Below, piece after piece: positions 8,171 to 16,786 of a stretch of 64,000 bases of DNA. The notes beneath the pieces were generated by a model, which searched no databases, was not told the origin of the DNA, and worked only from the letters and a program-made list of their open reading frames with translations. The stretch lies in the NCBI RefSeq assembly GCF_040372805.1, contig NZ_BAABWJ010000009.1:133680-197679 (forward strand). The letters run 5' to 3'. A program made the position numbers and the translations under genes. Position 1 is the stretch's first letter; each line of letters opens with the position of its first letter. The stretch is from Pseudoteredinibacter isoporae_A (GTDB lineage: Bacteria > Pseudomonadota > Gammaproteobacteria > Pseudomonadales > Cellvibrionaceae).

Positions 8171-9175
8171 ATGACGGTAAAGGTGGGGATTAATGGTTTT
8201 GGTCGCATGGGGCGCCTGGTGTTGCGTGCCGCTTGGCAGTGGCCTGAGTTGGATGTGGTCCAAATTAACGATCCTGCAGGCAGCGCTGAATGTTTCGCGC
8301 ATTTGATGAATTTCGACTCTGTTCATGGCAGCTTTGAAGGCGAGTGTTGGGCTGAGGGCGATGAATTACACATCGGTCGGCACAAAATAGCGTTCAGTCG
8401 TCATCTGACTCTGGAAGAGAATGACTGGTCGGATTGTGATTTGATCATCGAAGCCTCGGGTAAATTTAAACGTCAGAAATCCTTGCAACCCTATTTTGAT
8501 CAGGGGGTGAAACGTGTGTTGGTGACCGCCCCGGTCAAGGAAGATGGCGTGTTGGACACGGTCGTGGGCGTGAATGATCATCTGTTTGACCCGAAGCAAC
8601 ATCGTATTGTGACCGCGGCGTCCTGCACTACAAATTGCCTGGCGCCAGTCGTTAAGGTTATTAAGGAAAACTTCGGTATTGTTCACGGCAGTTTTACCAC
8701 CATTCATGACATCACCAATACTCAGAGTATTCTTGATCAAGCTCACAAGGATTTACGTCGTGCCCGTGCCTGCGGTCAGAGTTTGATTCCAACCAGTACG
8801 GGCTCAGCCACGGCTATTATGGAAATTTTTCCAGAGTTGAAAGGGCGTCTTGATGGTCATGCTGTAAGAGTTCCTTTGGCCAATGCCTCGTTGACGGATT
8901 GCGTTTTTGAGTTGGAGAAAGACACGACAGCTGAAGAGGTGAATGCTTGTCTGCAGGCGGCCAGTGAAAATGAATTGGCTGGCATTCTCGGTTATGAACC
9001 CCGTCCCCTGGTTTCGGTGGATTACAAAAGCGATCCGCGTTCCAGCATTATTGATGCCTTGAGTACTCGTGTCATTCATGCTCGTCACCTGAAGCTTTAT
9101 GCCTGGTATGACAATGAGTGGGGCTATGCCAACCGCAGCGCAGAGTTGGCAAAAATGCTTTCGGCGCATTGCTAA
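8171..9175 (+). CDS. ArsJ-associated glyceraldehyde-3-phosphate dehydrogenase
   Basis: 334-residue GAPDH. The NAD-binding start is VGINGFGRMGRLVLR; the catalytic cysteine is Cys152 in SCTTNC; the C-terminal WYDNEWGYANR is conserved. With arsenate in place of phosphate, this enzyme makes 1-arseno-3-phosphoglycerate, which ArsJ exports. The assignment to the arsenic branch rather than glycolysis rests on the adjacent arsJ, nine bases downstream. The ATG at 8171 is preceded by an AGGGGG site; an ATG at 8141 would put the inverted-repeat promoter too close to the start. Confidence 0.92.
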   Translation: MTVKVGINGFGRMGRLVLRAAWQWPELDVVQINDPAGSAECFAHLMNFDSVHGSFEGECWAEGDELHIGRHKIAFSRHLTLEENDWSDCDLIIEASGKFKRQKSLQPYFDQGVKRVLVTAPVKEDGVLDTVVGVNDHLFDPKQHRIVTAASCTTNCLAPVVKVIKENFGIVHGSFTTIHDITNTQSILDQAHKDLRRARACGQSLIPTSTGSATAIMEIFPELKGRLDGHAVRVPLANASLTDCVFELEKDTTAEEVNACLQAASENELAGILGYEPRPLVSVDYKSDPRSSIIDALSTRVIHARHLKLYAWYDNEWGYANRSAELAKMLSAHC

Positions 9176-9187
9176 AGGTCCGAAGTG

Positions 9188-10411
9188 ATGAGTGATCGCC
9201 ACGATACCGGTATGCGCCAGTACGGCTTAATTTGTGCCAACTATTGGACCTTTACGATTACCGATGGCGCCCTGCGTATGTTGGTGCTGTGGTACTTTCA
9301 TCAGCAAGGTTATGGTGCCTTGGCCGTTGCCAGCTTGTTTGTGTTCTATGAGCTTTTCGGGGTATTTACCAATTTGTTTGGCGGCTGGCTCGGAGCGCGT
9401 ATTGGCCTGAATCAAACCATGAATTTGGGTTTGTTGTTGCAAGTCGCATCCCTGGGTTTGTTGCTGGTACCGGCTGAAATGCTGACCGTAATGTGGGTCA
9501 TGATGGCACAAGCGGGTTCTGGTATCGCTAAAGACCTGAATAAAATGAGCGCGAAAAGTGCTATTAAAAATTTGGTTGCGAAGGATCAGTTGTTTACCTG
9601 GGTTGCCCGTCTCACCGGTTCAAAAAACAGTTTAAAAGGGCTGGGGTTTTTCGTTGGTTCTCTGTTGTTTCAGTTCTGGGGATTCCAGGAAGCACTGATA
9701 TTGTTAATGGTCTTGTTGAGCGTGGCTTTGGTTGCCAGTTTGTTACTGCTTGATAAACGTCTGGGGAAGAGTCAGTACAAAGCCAAGTTTAAAGAACTGT
9801 TTTCTAACAGCGCGGCGCTGAATCAGCTCTCGGCAGCACGCTTGTTTCTATTTGCCGCTCGAGATGTCTGGTTTGTTGTGGCTTTGCCGGTTTCTCTGGC
9901 GCAGTTTTTTGGTTGGTCCCATTCGGCAGTCGGCGGATTTTTGGCTGGGTGGATCGTTGTTTATGGCTTGGTGCAAGGGTTCGCGCCACAGCTGGTACGC
10001 CAGAACAAAGCGGCGGGTAGCCTTTGGTTTTGGGCCGCGTTGTTGTCGGCTCTCACCGCGCTCATCGCGGTGTCGATCGGACTGAATGGTGAGGACAGCA
10101 GACTCTTGTCCCAGATTTTGCTGTTGTCAGGATTGTTGGCGTTTGCGGGGATTTTTGCGATTAATTCGGCTTACCACAGCTATTTGGTTGTGGCCTATGC
10201 CCGCGCAGATGGGGCGTCTTTGGATGTGGGTTTTTATTATATGTCGAATGCACTGGGGCGCTTGTTGGGCACCCTTTTGTCAGGGTGGGTATACGCGAGT
10301 TTTGGATTGGCAGCATGCCTCGGAGTATCGGCCATTCTGTTGTTGCTGGCGGCGGTATTGGCGTGGGGCTTGCCTGCATCGGTTGTGGATAAACAAGATG
10401 CCGGATGTTAA
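9188..10411 (+). CDS. arsJ: Organoarsenical efflux MFS transporter ArsJ
   Basis: 407-residue inner-membrane MFS protein with roughly 10-12 hydrophobic segments. The N-terminal sequence (YGLICANYWTFTITDGALRM) and the loop AKDLNKMSAKSAIKNL are hallmarks of ArsJ. It exports 1-arseno-3-phosphoglycerate made by the upstream GAPDH; the product decomposes outside to arsenate. A GTG three bases upstream is an alternative start. It is operonic with the GAPDH and convergent with the next gene. Confidence 0.93.
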   Translation: MSDRHDTGMRQYGLICANYWTFTITDGALRMLVLWYFHQQGYGALAVASLFVFYELFGVFTNLFGGWLGARIGLNQTMNLGLLLQVASLGLLLVPAEMLTVMWVMMAQAGSGIAKDLNKMSAKSAIKNLVAKDQLFTWVARLTGSKNSLKGLGFFVGSLLFQFWGFQEALILLMVLLSVALVASLLLLDKRLGKSQYKAKFKELFSNSAALNQLSAARLFLFAARDVWFVVALPVSLAQFFGWSHSAVGGFLAGWIVVYGLVQGFAPQLVRQNKAAGSLWFWAALLSALTALIAVSIGLNGEDSRLLSQILLLSGLLAFAGIFAINSAYHSYLVVAYARADGASLDVGFYYMSNALGRLLGTLLSGWVYASFGLAACLGVSAILLLLAAVLAWGLPASVVDKQDAGC

Positions 10412-10425
10412 GCGGTGGCCCGTTG

Positions 10426-10788
10426 TTATACGGGCTCGAAGGTGTAGTTGACCGCGTGCTGGCGACGCTTGTCACGAATTTTGCGCAGCTGGCGCTGGGC
10501 TGGAATCTGCCATTGGGCAACGCTCTCGGAAATACAGTAGCCGCGGCTGGTCAGGGCATTAATAATGGCATTGGCGGCGCCCAGTGCTTGCTGGGAGCGG
10601 TGGTAGGGCCCCTGGCTTTTTACTTTGTGAGGCTGTTCATTGCTGATACCTCCCAGAGCAATCAGGGAGTACAAGCCCTCTTCAACAGGCTTGACGTGCA
10701 ATTCAATACGCTTGCCTGAGGCTGCCAGAAGCACCACGGATGTCCCTAGTTGAGGTAGCTTTAAGTAGTTAAGTCGCATAGTCTTCAT
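10426..10788 (-). CDS. Conserved hypothetical protein
   Basis: 120 residues from the ATG at 10788; an ATG at 10779 is also possible, and the open frame extends upstream to 10935 without a better start. The sequence has beta-rich N-terminal strands (SVVLLAASGKRIELHVKP) and an Arg/Lys-rich tail (QRQLRKIRDKRR). It looks like a small cytoplasmic protein found in Pseudomonas-like genomes, but I cannot name the family. It is convergent with arsJ, 14 bases apart. Confidence 0.6.
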   Translation of the reverse strand: MKTMRLNYLKLPQLGTSVVLLAASGKRIELHVKPVEEGLYSLIALGGISNEQPHKVKSQGPYHRSQQALGAANAIINALTSRGYCISESVAQWQIPAQRQLRKIRDKRRQHAVNYTFEPV

Positions 10789-11280
10789 TTCATTGGCTAA
10801 GTTTGACCCGCATCCGATCGGGTTCCTTAAGGCTTGCTTTGCTTCTTGTGGTTCTGCCGCGATTCCCGAGAGTATTTCTGATCGAATAACCGGGTGTGGC
10901 TGTTTATATAACGAGCAATCTGCAAGCGCCTTCAAACTCTGTTGTTGTTTTGCCCGTGACGGGCCTTTTTGGTTGAGTCTGGCGTCAAAATTCCCTTCTA
11001 GCTTCCCTTATCTGTCTGAAAGCGTCAAGTTTCAAACACTCTACATTGGGCAATTGAATGTAGATATAAGCTGTTGATATTAAATATAAAACGGTTGTTT
11101 CTAGTTCTTTTGAATGAGGCGGGCAAATCGATAACTGGTCGGCCTTTTCATGCACTTTGTGAACTGGGTAACACTTTTGGAGGGGGCCAATTTGGGGCCT
11201 GTATAGCGCCAAACGTGGAGCTTACTAAGCTAATTCTGTACACTTGCGCCGCTTTTAATTTGAGACGAGTTCACAACGCT
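10789..11280. other. Intergenic region before tcdA
   Basis: About 490 bases without a supportable gene. It holds a terminator-like hairpin at 10952-10971 and the presumed tcdA promoter. The open frame continuous with tcdA upstream of 11281 has no family resemblance and is treated as non-coding. Confidence 0.5.
10952..10971 (+). terminator. Orphan terminator-like hairpin
   Basis: GCCCG-TGA-CGGGC followed by CTTTTT reads as a compact intrinsic terminator on the + strand. No + strand gene ends just upstream (arsJ stops 540 bases earlier, across an opposing gene). It might end a long arsJ transcript or an unannotated small RNA. Confidence 0.5.
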
Positions 11281-12081
11281 ATGCTCAGCGAGTCCTATCG
11301 CCAACGATTTTCCGGAATTGCCCGCCTTTATGGTGAGCAAGGTCTGCTGGATCTCAGTCGCGCCCATATGCTGGTTATCGGCATCGGTGGGGTGGGAAGC
11401 TGGTTAGCGGAAGCGCTGGCACGCAGTGGTGTGGGTGAAATCAGCCTGTTGGATATGGATGATATCTGCATCAGCAATATCAATCGTCAGTTGCATGCCT
11501 TGCAGAGTACAGTCGGCCAAAGCAAGATCGAATTGATGGCCGAGCGCTTGAAGGATATCAACCCCGAACTGCGTGTTCACTGTATCGATGATTTTCTGGA
11601 TGTGGACAATATTGCCGAGCATGTTCATGCTGAGATTGATGTGGTGATCGATGCAATTGATTCGGCAAAAGTGAAATCGGCGCTCATTGCTCATTGTCGT
11701 TCGCGCAAGCAGCAGGTTATTACCTTGGGCAGTGCGGGCGGTAAAACTGATCCGGCGCGGGTGATCCGTGGCGATTTAAGTAAAACCATTAAGGACCCTC
11801 TGCTGGCTCGCACCCGGAAAATCTTACGTCAGCAATTTGGTTTCCCTAGAAACCCGAAACGAGTGTTCTCGGTCGAGGCGGTTTATTCTCCGGAACAAAT
11901 GAAATACCCGGACGGCCATGGGGGTGTTTCTGAGCAAAAGCCCAAACAGGACGCCGGACAAGGTCTGGATTGCAGCGGCGGTTTCGGTTCCATCACAATG
12001 GTGACTTCTGTGTTCGCTATGCTGGCGGCCAATCGAGCGATTGAGCGTTATCTGGAGCGTGTCCCTGAATTCGATGTTTGA
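11281..12081 (+). CDS. tcdA: tRNA threonylcarbamoyladenosine dehydratase TcdA (CsdL)
   Basis: E1-like ATP-dependent enzyme that cyclises t6A37 in tRNA to ct6A. The 266-residue protein has the nucleotide-binding motif VIGIGGVGSW (about residues 31-40), the LLDMDDICISNINRQ segment of the ThiF/MoeB fold, and a C-terminal GSITMVTSVFAM helix typical of TcdA. The start at 11281 gives the usual N-terminus LSESYRQRFSGIARLYG. In E. coli it is encoded with csdA and csdE; here it is convergent with a fused csdA-csdE gene, 16 bases away. Confidence 0.94.
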   Translation: MLSESYRQRFSGIARLYGEQGLLDLSRAHMLVIGIGGVGSWLAEALARSGVGEISLLDMDDICISNINRQLHALQSTVGQSKIELMAERLKDINPELRVHCIDDFLDVDNIAEHVHAEIDVVIDAIDSAKVKSALIAHCRSRKQQVITLGSAGGKTDPARVIRGDLSKTIKDPLLARTRKILRQQFGFPRNPKRVFSVEAVYSPEQMKYPDGHGGVSEQKPKQDAGQGLDCSGGFGSITMVTSVFAMLAANRAIERYLERVPEFDV

Positions 12082-12097
12082 GCTTTACTGAGCGGAA

Positions 12098-13732
12098 TCA
12101 GGGTAAATTACGCAGATAGTTAATCAGGCTGTGAATGCCATTGCTGCGTGATGGGCTCAGATAGTTTTCCAGCTGCAGTTCTTCAATCGCCTGGGCAAAA
12201 TCAAAGGCGTGAATCTCTGAAGTACTGCGACCATCAACCCAACTTAAAATCAATGCAGCTACGCCTCGAATCAAGCGGGCGTCGCTGTCGTGGCGAAAAT
12301 GCCAATAACCGTTGCGGCGTTTGGCGTGCAGCCACAGCGCGGATTCGCAGCCAGGGATCAGATAGCGTTCTTTGCGAATCTCGGCCTTGATGGCAATTTC
12401 TTTGCCCCAGAGAATGAGTTGTTTCTGTCGTTGTTGCCACCCCATCTTTCCGCTGATGACTTTTGCACGTTGTGGATTGAGTTCCTTTTTGGTCGGGCTA
12501 TTCGGAGCGGTTTGACGGAGTTGTTCCTGGCTTTTTAAAAAGGCGTCGCACGCACGTAATAAAGCATCGATATCTTCTTGGGTGTTATACGGCGCAATCG
12601 AGGCGCGTAATAAACTGCTTTGCTTCATGCTTTGCAGCAACGGCTGGGTGCAGTGGTGACCCTGTCTTATCGCGATACCATGCCTGTCCAAAAAGTCGGC
12701 CAGTTCAATATTCAATTCCTGTTCTTGCAGGCTGAAACACACAATTCCAGCAGGGTTGTGTGCGTGGCTGAAGAGTTTAATCTGATGAAACTGTTGCAAG
12801 CCTTGATGGGCGTAACGACAAAGCGCCTGCTTGTGTTGTTTGATGCTGTCTTGTGGCCATTGTGCAAAGAAATCCAGAGCTGCATGAAAGCCCGCAATGG
12901 CCGCGGTTGCGGGACTGCCGGCTTCAAATCGATGAGGGGCTTCCAGATAACGGCTCTCCTCCAGGTCGACGTGCTGAATCATGCCGCCACCGCTCAGCAG
13001 TGGGGGGAGGTTGTCGAGTAGAGTGTGTTTGCCATAGAGCACCCCCAGACCTTCAGGGCCATACATTTTGTGTGCGGAAAAACACAAAAAATCGCAGCCG
13101 AGCGCTTCAACATTGACAGGGCTGTGGGCAATGTACTGTGCGGCATCAACCACGAACAGGCAGGATTGAGGGAGACGTTTACGAACGGCCTGTAAATCCG
13201 GTGAGCAGCCCAAGGTGTTCGAACAGGCGCTCAGGCTTAGCACCCGGGTTCTGTCGGTGATCAAGTCGTCCAGCGACGCTATATCCAGTTCCCCATTGTT
13301 GACGGGGAGAAATTTCAGAATAAGCCCTTTGCGTTTTGCGGCATCCTGCCAAGGCAATAAGTTGGCATGGTGCTCCAGCACGGACAAAATGATCTCATCC
13401 CCAGCTTGTAGCTGTTCGCTGATGCCTCGTGCCAAGGTGTTGAGAGCCGCCGTGCAGCTTTGGGTGAATACAATATTTTTGGCGCTTTCGGCTTGAATAA
13501 AGGCCGCGGTACGCTGGCGGCATTGTTCAATAATATCGGTCGCTTCGCGACTGTAGCGGTGGCTGCCACGATGGGCATTGCCGACCCCGGTTTGGTAATA
13601 GCGACTGATGGCTTCAATAACCGTGAGCGGCTTTTGGGTCGTAGCGGCATTGTCCAGGTAGTGATCGGCCTGATTTTTCAGTGCCGGAAAATGGGCTTTA
13701 AATTGAACCGCGTCGAAGATGCTTGAATTCAT
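12098..13732 (-). CDS. Cysteine desulfurase CsdA fused to sulfur acceptor CsdE (SufE domain)
   Basis: 544 residues combining two normally separate proteins. Residues 1-400 are a class II cysteine desulfurase: YLDNAATTQKP, VLEHHANLLPW, the PLP lysine Lys222 in CFSAHKMYGPEG, and catalytic Cys361 in RQGHHCTQP. After a linker at about 401-428, residues 429-544 are a SufE/CsdE domain, with the sulfur-acceptor Cys462 in IPGCESALWL. All key residues of both halves are present, so the fusion looks functional and would pass persulfide intramolecularly. It lies opposite tcdA (csdL), matching the E. coli CsdA-CsdE-CsdL sulfur route. Upstream on the same strand are tatD (44 bases away) and a transporter, probably one operon. 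Confidence 0.93.
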   Translation of the reverse strand: MNSSIFDAVQFKAHFPALKNQADHYLDNAATTQKPLTVIEAISRYYQTGVGNAHRGSHRYSREATDIIEQCRQRTAAFIQAESAKNIVFTQSCTAALNTLARGISEQLQAGDEIILSVLEHHANLLPWQDAAKRKGLILKFLPVNNGELDIASLDDLITDRTRVLSLSACSNTLGCSPDLQAVRKRLPQSCLFVVDAAQYIAHSPVNVEALGCDFLCFSAHKMYGPEGLGVLYGKHTLLDNLPPLLSGGGMIQHVDLEESRYLEAPHRFEAGSPATAAIAGFHAALDFFAQWPQDSIKQHKQALCRYAHQGLQQFHQIKLFSHAHNPAGIVCFSLQEQELNIELADFLDRHGIAIRQGHHCTQPLLQSMKQSSLLRASIAPYNTQEDIDALLRACDAFLKSQEQLRQTAPNSPTKKELNPQRAKVISGKMGWQQRQKQLILWGKEIAIKAEIRKERYLIPGCESALWLHAKRRNGYWHFRHDSDARLIRGVAALILSWVDGRSTSEIHAFDFAQAIEELQLENYLSPSRSNGIHSLINYLRNLP

Positions 13733-13776
13733 AGGGCGTTCTAAACGAGGGTTGGAGCGTTGTGCGCTGGTTTATG

Positions 13777-14553
13777 TCAAGCGCGATTGTCGCACAGATC
13801 CAGACCAAATAGGCGGCGGCTGTTGGCGCTTGTGATATTGGCGATGTCCTCTACGGATTCCGATCGGATATCAGCCAGACATTGATTGATATCGGCCAGT
13901 GCCAGTGGACTGTTAGCTTTTCCTTGATGGCCATACAGGGGCATGGATGGCGCATCGGTTTCCAGAACCATATGATCGAGACTGAGCTGGCTGACCATGC
14001 TCCGAGTTTTTTGTGCGCGAGGGTAAGTGATACCGCCACCGATACCGATCAAAAAGCCAAGACGAATATAACGGTGGGCCAATTCCAGGCTACCGTGAAA
14101 GCCGTGCACCACCCCGGTGAGCGGTTGGTAGGCTTTAAGCAGTGGCAACAATGCCTGATGCGCTTTGTGGGCGTGCAATATCAACGGCATATGACGATCG
14201 CGCGCCTGTTCGAGCTGCCAGCATAAGACCTGTGTATGAAGATCGCTGATGCCTTTGCTGCCATCCAGACCGCATTCACCTATGGCAACACAATGAGGGT
14301 CTTCCAACGCTTGCTCCAATGCCGTCTGAAGCTCGAGATAGGATTGATGTTCTACCCACCAAGGATGCAGACCCGCAGACCAATAGCAGCCTTTATATTG
14401 TTTGCAGAGTGTCTGAATGCGCGGCCAGTGTTTGGCTTCAGTGGCTGGAATAATGATGTTGGTGATGTGTTGCTGGCGGCATTGTTGCCAGAGCTGATCG
14501 ACTGGCGTGAACTCGGGAAAGTCCAGGTGACAGTGGCTGTCGATCAGCTCCAT
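13777..14553 (-). CDS. TatD-family metal-dependent hydrolase (YjjV-like)
   Basis: 258-residue amidohydrolase-fold protein. The metal ligands are in SHCHLDF (residues 6-12), GECGLDG, HAHKA and HGFHGS, and the terminal ligand is in ETDAPSMPL. TatD-family members are 3'-5' DNA/RNA exonucleases or deoxyribonucleases; the subfamily resembles YjjV rather than TatD itself. It lies 13 bases after the upstream transporter and 44 bases before the csdAE fusion in one apparent operon. Confidence 0.88.
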   Translation of the reverse strand: MELIDSHCHLDFPEFTPVDQLWQQCRQQHITNIIIPATEAKHWPRIQTLCKQYKGCYWSAGLHPWWVEHQSYLELQTALEQALEDPHCVAIGECGLDGSKGISDLHTQVLCWQLEQARDRHMPLILHAHKAHQALLPLLKAYQPLTGVVHGFHGSLELAHRYIRLGFLIGIGGGITYPRAQKTRSMVSQLSLDHMVLETDAPSMPLYGHQGKANSPLALADINQCLADIRSESVEDIANITSANSRRLFGLDLCDNRA

Positions 14554-14566
14554 GGTAGGTCCGTGT

Positions 14567-15913
14567 TTACAGGCTTTTGTAAAAGCTCAGCACGATAAGG
14601 GCCGGGCAGAAAAAGCGCACATACACAGGCCATATTTTCCAAAACAGGCTGTCTTCAATATCCTCATGGCCTTCTTTGAGTTCAGCCAGCAGACGATCGC
14701 GATGCATAATCCAGCCCGCAAAGATACACAGCAGAATCCCCAGAATCGGTTGGCTGTATTTGGTGGTGAAATCCACAACCAAACCAAACAGGCTACCGAA
14801 ATTCAGAATAATCACAGCGCTGATGGCAAAGATAATGCCGCCAATAATCATCGTAACAATGGGGCGAGATGCCTGACTGGTTTCGACCGCTCGCGCAACA
14901 GGGACTTCCAACATGGAGATGGACGAGGTCAGAGAGGCGATGGTCATCAGGCCAAAGAAGGCAATTGCTACCCAAGGGCCGGCGGCGCCCATGGAATCAA
15001 ACAGTACGGGCAAAACCTGGAAAATGAGATCCGGGCCTGCCAACAGCTCACCGTTTTCGCCGTAAATGGTGGCGCCGTGATGTTGGGCGACGAACATAGC
15101 CGGGATGATCAGCAGTCCCGCAGTAAAAGCGATACCCACATCGACGGTGGTCACGATGGCGCCCAATCGTGGCAGGCTGTCATCTTTGCTGAGGTATGAG
15201 CCGTAAATCATCATGGTGCCGACACCCAGTGACAGGGAGAAGAACGCTTGTCCCATGGCACTGACGATCAAGTCAGGATTGCTCAACTGGCTCAGGTCTG
15301 GCAACAGATAGAGTTTGAGGCCTTCGGCGGCACCATCCTGGCTTAATACATAAATGATCAGCAACAACAGCAGGATAATCAGGGCGGGCATTAAGCGGGT
15401 AGACCAGCGTTCGATACCGGATTCGACACCACTGGCGATAATCGCCATGGTCAGACCGGCGAACAGCCCGCCAAAAATCAGATTGCGGCTGTTACTTTGT
15501 TCGGTGAGCCACTGTTGTGCGGCATCCAGGCTCAACATTTCGGCCGCGGGAGCAATCAGGTATGCGACCATCCAACCGGCGATAATAGTGTAGAAACTCA
15601 AGATCAAACTGGCGACAACAATGCCGTACCAACCGGTAAAACGGCCAAAGAATTTAGTGATCGGGCTGCTGGCGACAGAAGCCAAACCGTCAACCGTGTT
15701 TGAGCGTGAATGCCTGCCAAGTGTCAACTCGGCCATCAAGGCAGGGTAGGCCAAGCAGAACGCCAGGACTAAATACGCTAAGACAAAGGCAGCGCCACCA
15801 TTACTTGCGGTCTGGGTTGGAAAGCCCCAGATATTGCCAAGACCCACAGCAGAACCTGCCGCGGCCATAATAAAACCAGTTTTTGAAGAAAATTGTCCCC
15901 TGGGGCTGCTCAT
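14567..15913 (-). CDS. Sodium-dependent neurotransmitter-symporter-family transporter (11 TM type)
   Basis: 448-residue inner-membrane protein of the NSS (SNF) family. TM1 carries the unwound sodium/substrate site GSAVGLGNIWGFP, and hydrophobic segments continue to the C-terminus. Family members move amino acids or amines with sodium; the substrate cannot be read from sequence. First gene of the apparent tatD-csdAE operon. A second, diverged NSS gene lies on the other side of smpB. Confidence 0.9.
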   Translation of the reverse strand: MSSPRGQFSSKTGFIMAAAGSAVGLGNIWGFPTQTASNGGAAFVLAYLVLAFCLAYPALMAELTLGRHSRSNTVDGLASVASSPITKFFGRFTGWYGIVVASLILSFYTIIAGWMVAYLIAPAAEMLSLDAAQQWLTEQSNSRNLIFGGLFAGLTMAIIASGVESGIERWSTRLMPALIILLLLLIIYVLSQDGAAEGLKLYLLPDLSQLSNPDLIVSAMGQAFFSLSLGVGTMMIYGSYLSKDDSLPRLGAIVTTVDVGIAFTAGLLIIPAMFVAQHHGATIYGENGELLAGPDLIFQVLPVLFDSMGAAGPWVAIAFFGLMTIASLTSSISMLEVPVARAVETSQASRPIVTMIIGGIIFAISAVIILNFGSLFGLVVDFTTKYSQPILGILLCIFAGWIMHRDRLLAELKEGHEDIEDSLFWKIWPVYVRFFCPALIVLSFYKSL

Positions 15914-16152
15914 AATCTACGTCTCATTATTCTAGTTGGGTAGATGGTGCCGTGATCGCGCACGGTCAATCTCACTCGGTTACTGCGCTGATTTTGCCGT
16001 AATTTGGCGATTGATGCGAGAAATTGGCCGATAAGGCGAAAATTGGCAATATTGATAAAGGCTTGAGCCCGTTAACTCTCATTTGATTGCTCCTGCGCTC
16101 CTGGCTGTGCCTAAAAAGCGCAGGGAAGACATTACCTGAGTGTTCGCGGCCT

Positions 16153-16626
16153 CTACGGTGATTGCATTAAACGTTGCTTCTGGCGATTCCAGTCGCGCTG
16201 TTTTTCGGTTTCGCGTTTGTCGTGTTGCTGCTTACCTTTACCCAAGCCTATCTGGCATTTCACCAAGTGGTTTTTCCAGTAAAGCGAAAGCGCGATGACG
16301 GAGTAACCTTGTTGCTCGGCAGCCTGTCGCAATCTGGCGATCTCTTTGCGGTGCAGCAGTAAGCGACGGGAGCGGGTCGGTTCGGTAACGAAATGGGTTG
16401 ATGCGCTGATCAGAGGTTGAATCTGTGCGTTCAACAGGAAAGCTTCTCCGTTTTTAAAAAAAACGTAGCTGTCGGTCAGTTGTCCCTTGCCTTCGCGCAG
16501 ACTCTTAACTTCCCAACCCATTAACTCCAGACCGGCCTCGAATGTATCACTGATATGATAATCAAAACGGGCGCGTTTATTCTGAGCGATGGTGTTGGGA
16601 TTGGATTTTTTTTGCTTCTTTGCCAT
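16153..16626 (-). CDS. smpB: SsrA-binding protein SmpB
   Basis: Partner of tmRNA in trans-translation rescue of stalled ribosomes. The 157-residue protein shows the family core: IAQNKRARFDYHI near residue 13, GWEVKSLREGKGQL, and a basic C-terminal tail (KGKQQHDKRETEKQRDWNRQ) that reads the empty mRNA channel. Length is normal. The tmRNA gene (ssrA) is often close to smpB, but none is visible here. Confidence 0.96.
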   Translation of the reverse strand: MAKKQKKSNPNTIAQNKRARFDYHISDTFEAGLELMGWEVKSLREGKGQLTDSYVFFKNGEAFLLNAQIQPLISASTHFVTEPTRSRRLLLHRKEIARLRQAAEQQGYSVIALSLYWKNHLVKCQIGLGKGKQQHDKRETEKQRDWNRQKQRLMQSP

Positions 16627-16786
16627 GGCGGCGGATTATAAAGGCAAGTGTCTGGAAAGCCCAGCTAAGATCCGACAGTCAGCCTCCGCTGACTCATAAA
16701 AGGTACAGATCTTAAGACTGTTGAGTGGCAGTAGAAGGCAGCAATTGAAGCAGGCAGGGTGCAGTGATTATGGTAGCATCCACTTC

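Noticed and set aside
11074..11280. N-terminal extension of TcdA by 69 residues
   Set aside because: The extension has no resemblance to the family, and the ATG at 11281 gives the normal N-terminus.
14552..15199. Plus-strand frame of 215 codons opposite the first NSS transporter
   Set aside because: Antisense to transmembrane-coding DNA; His/Gln/Asn-rich product without family resemblance.
15914..16152. Possible tmRNA (ssrA) next to smpB
   Set aside because: No tRNA-Ala-like ends or tag sequence; only an isolated 8-bp stem was seen.
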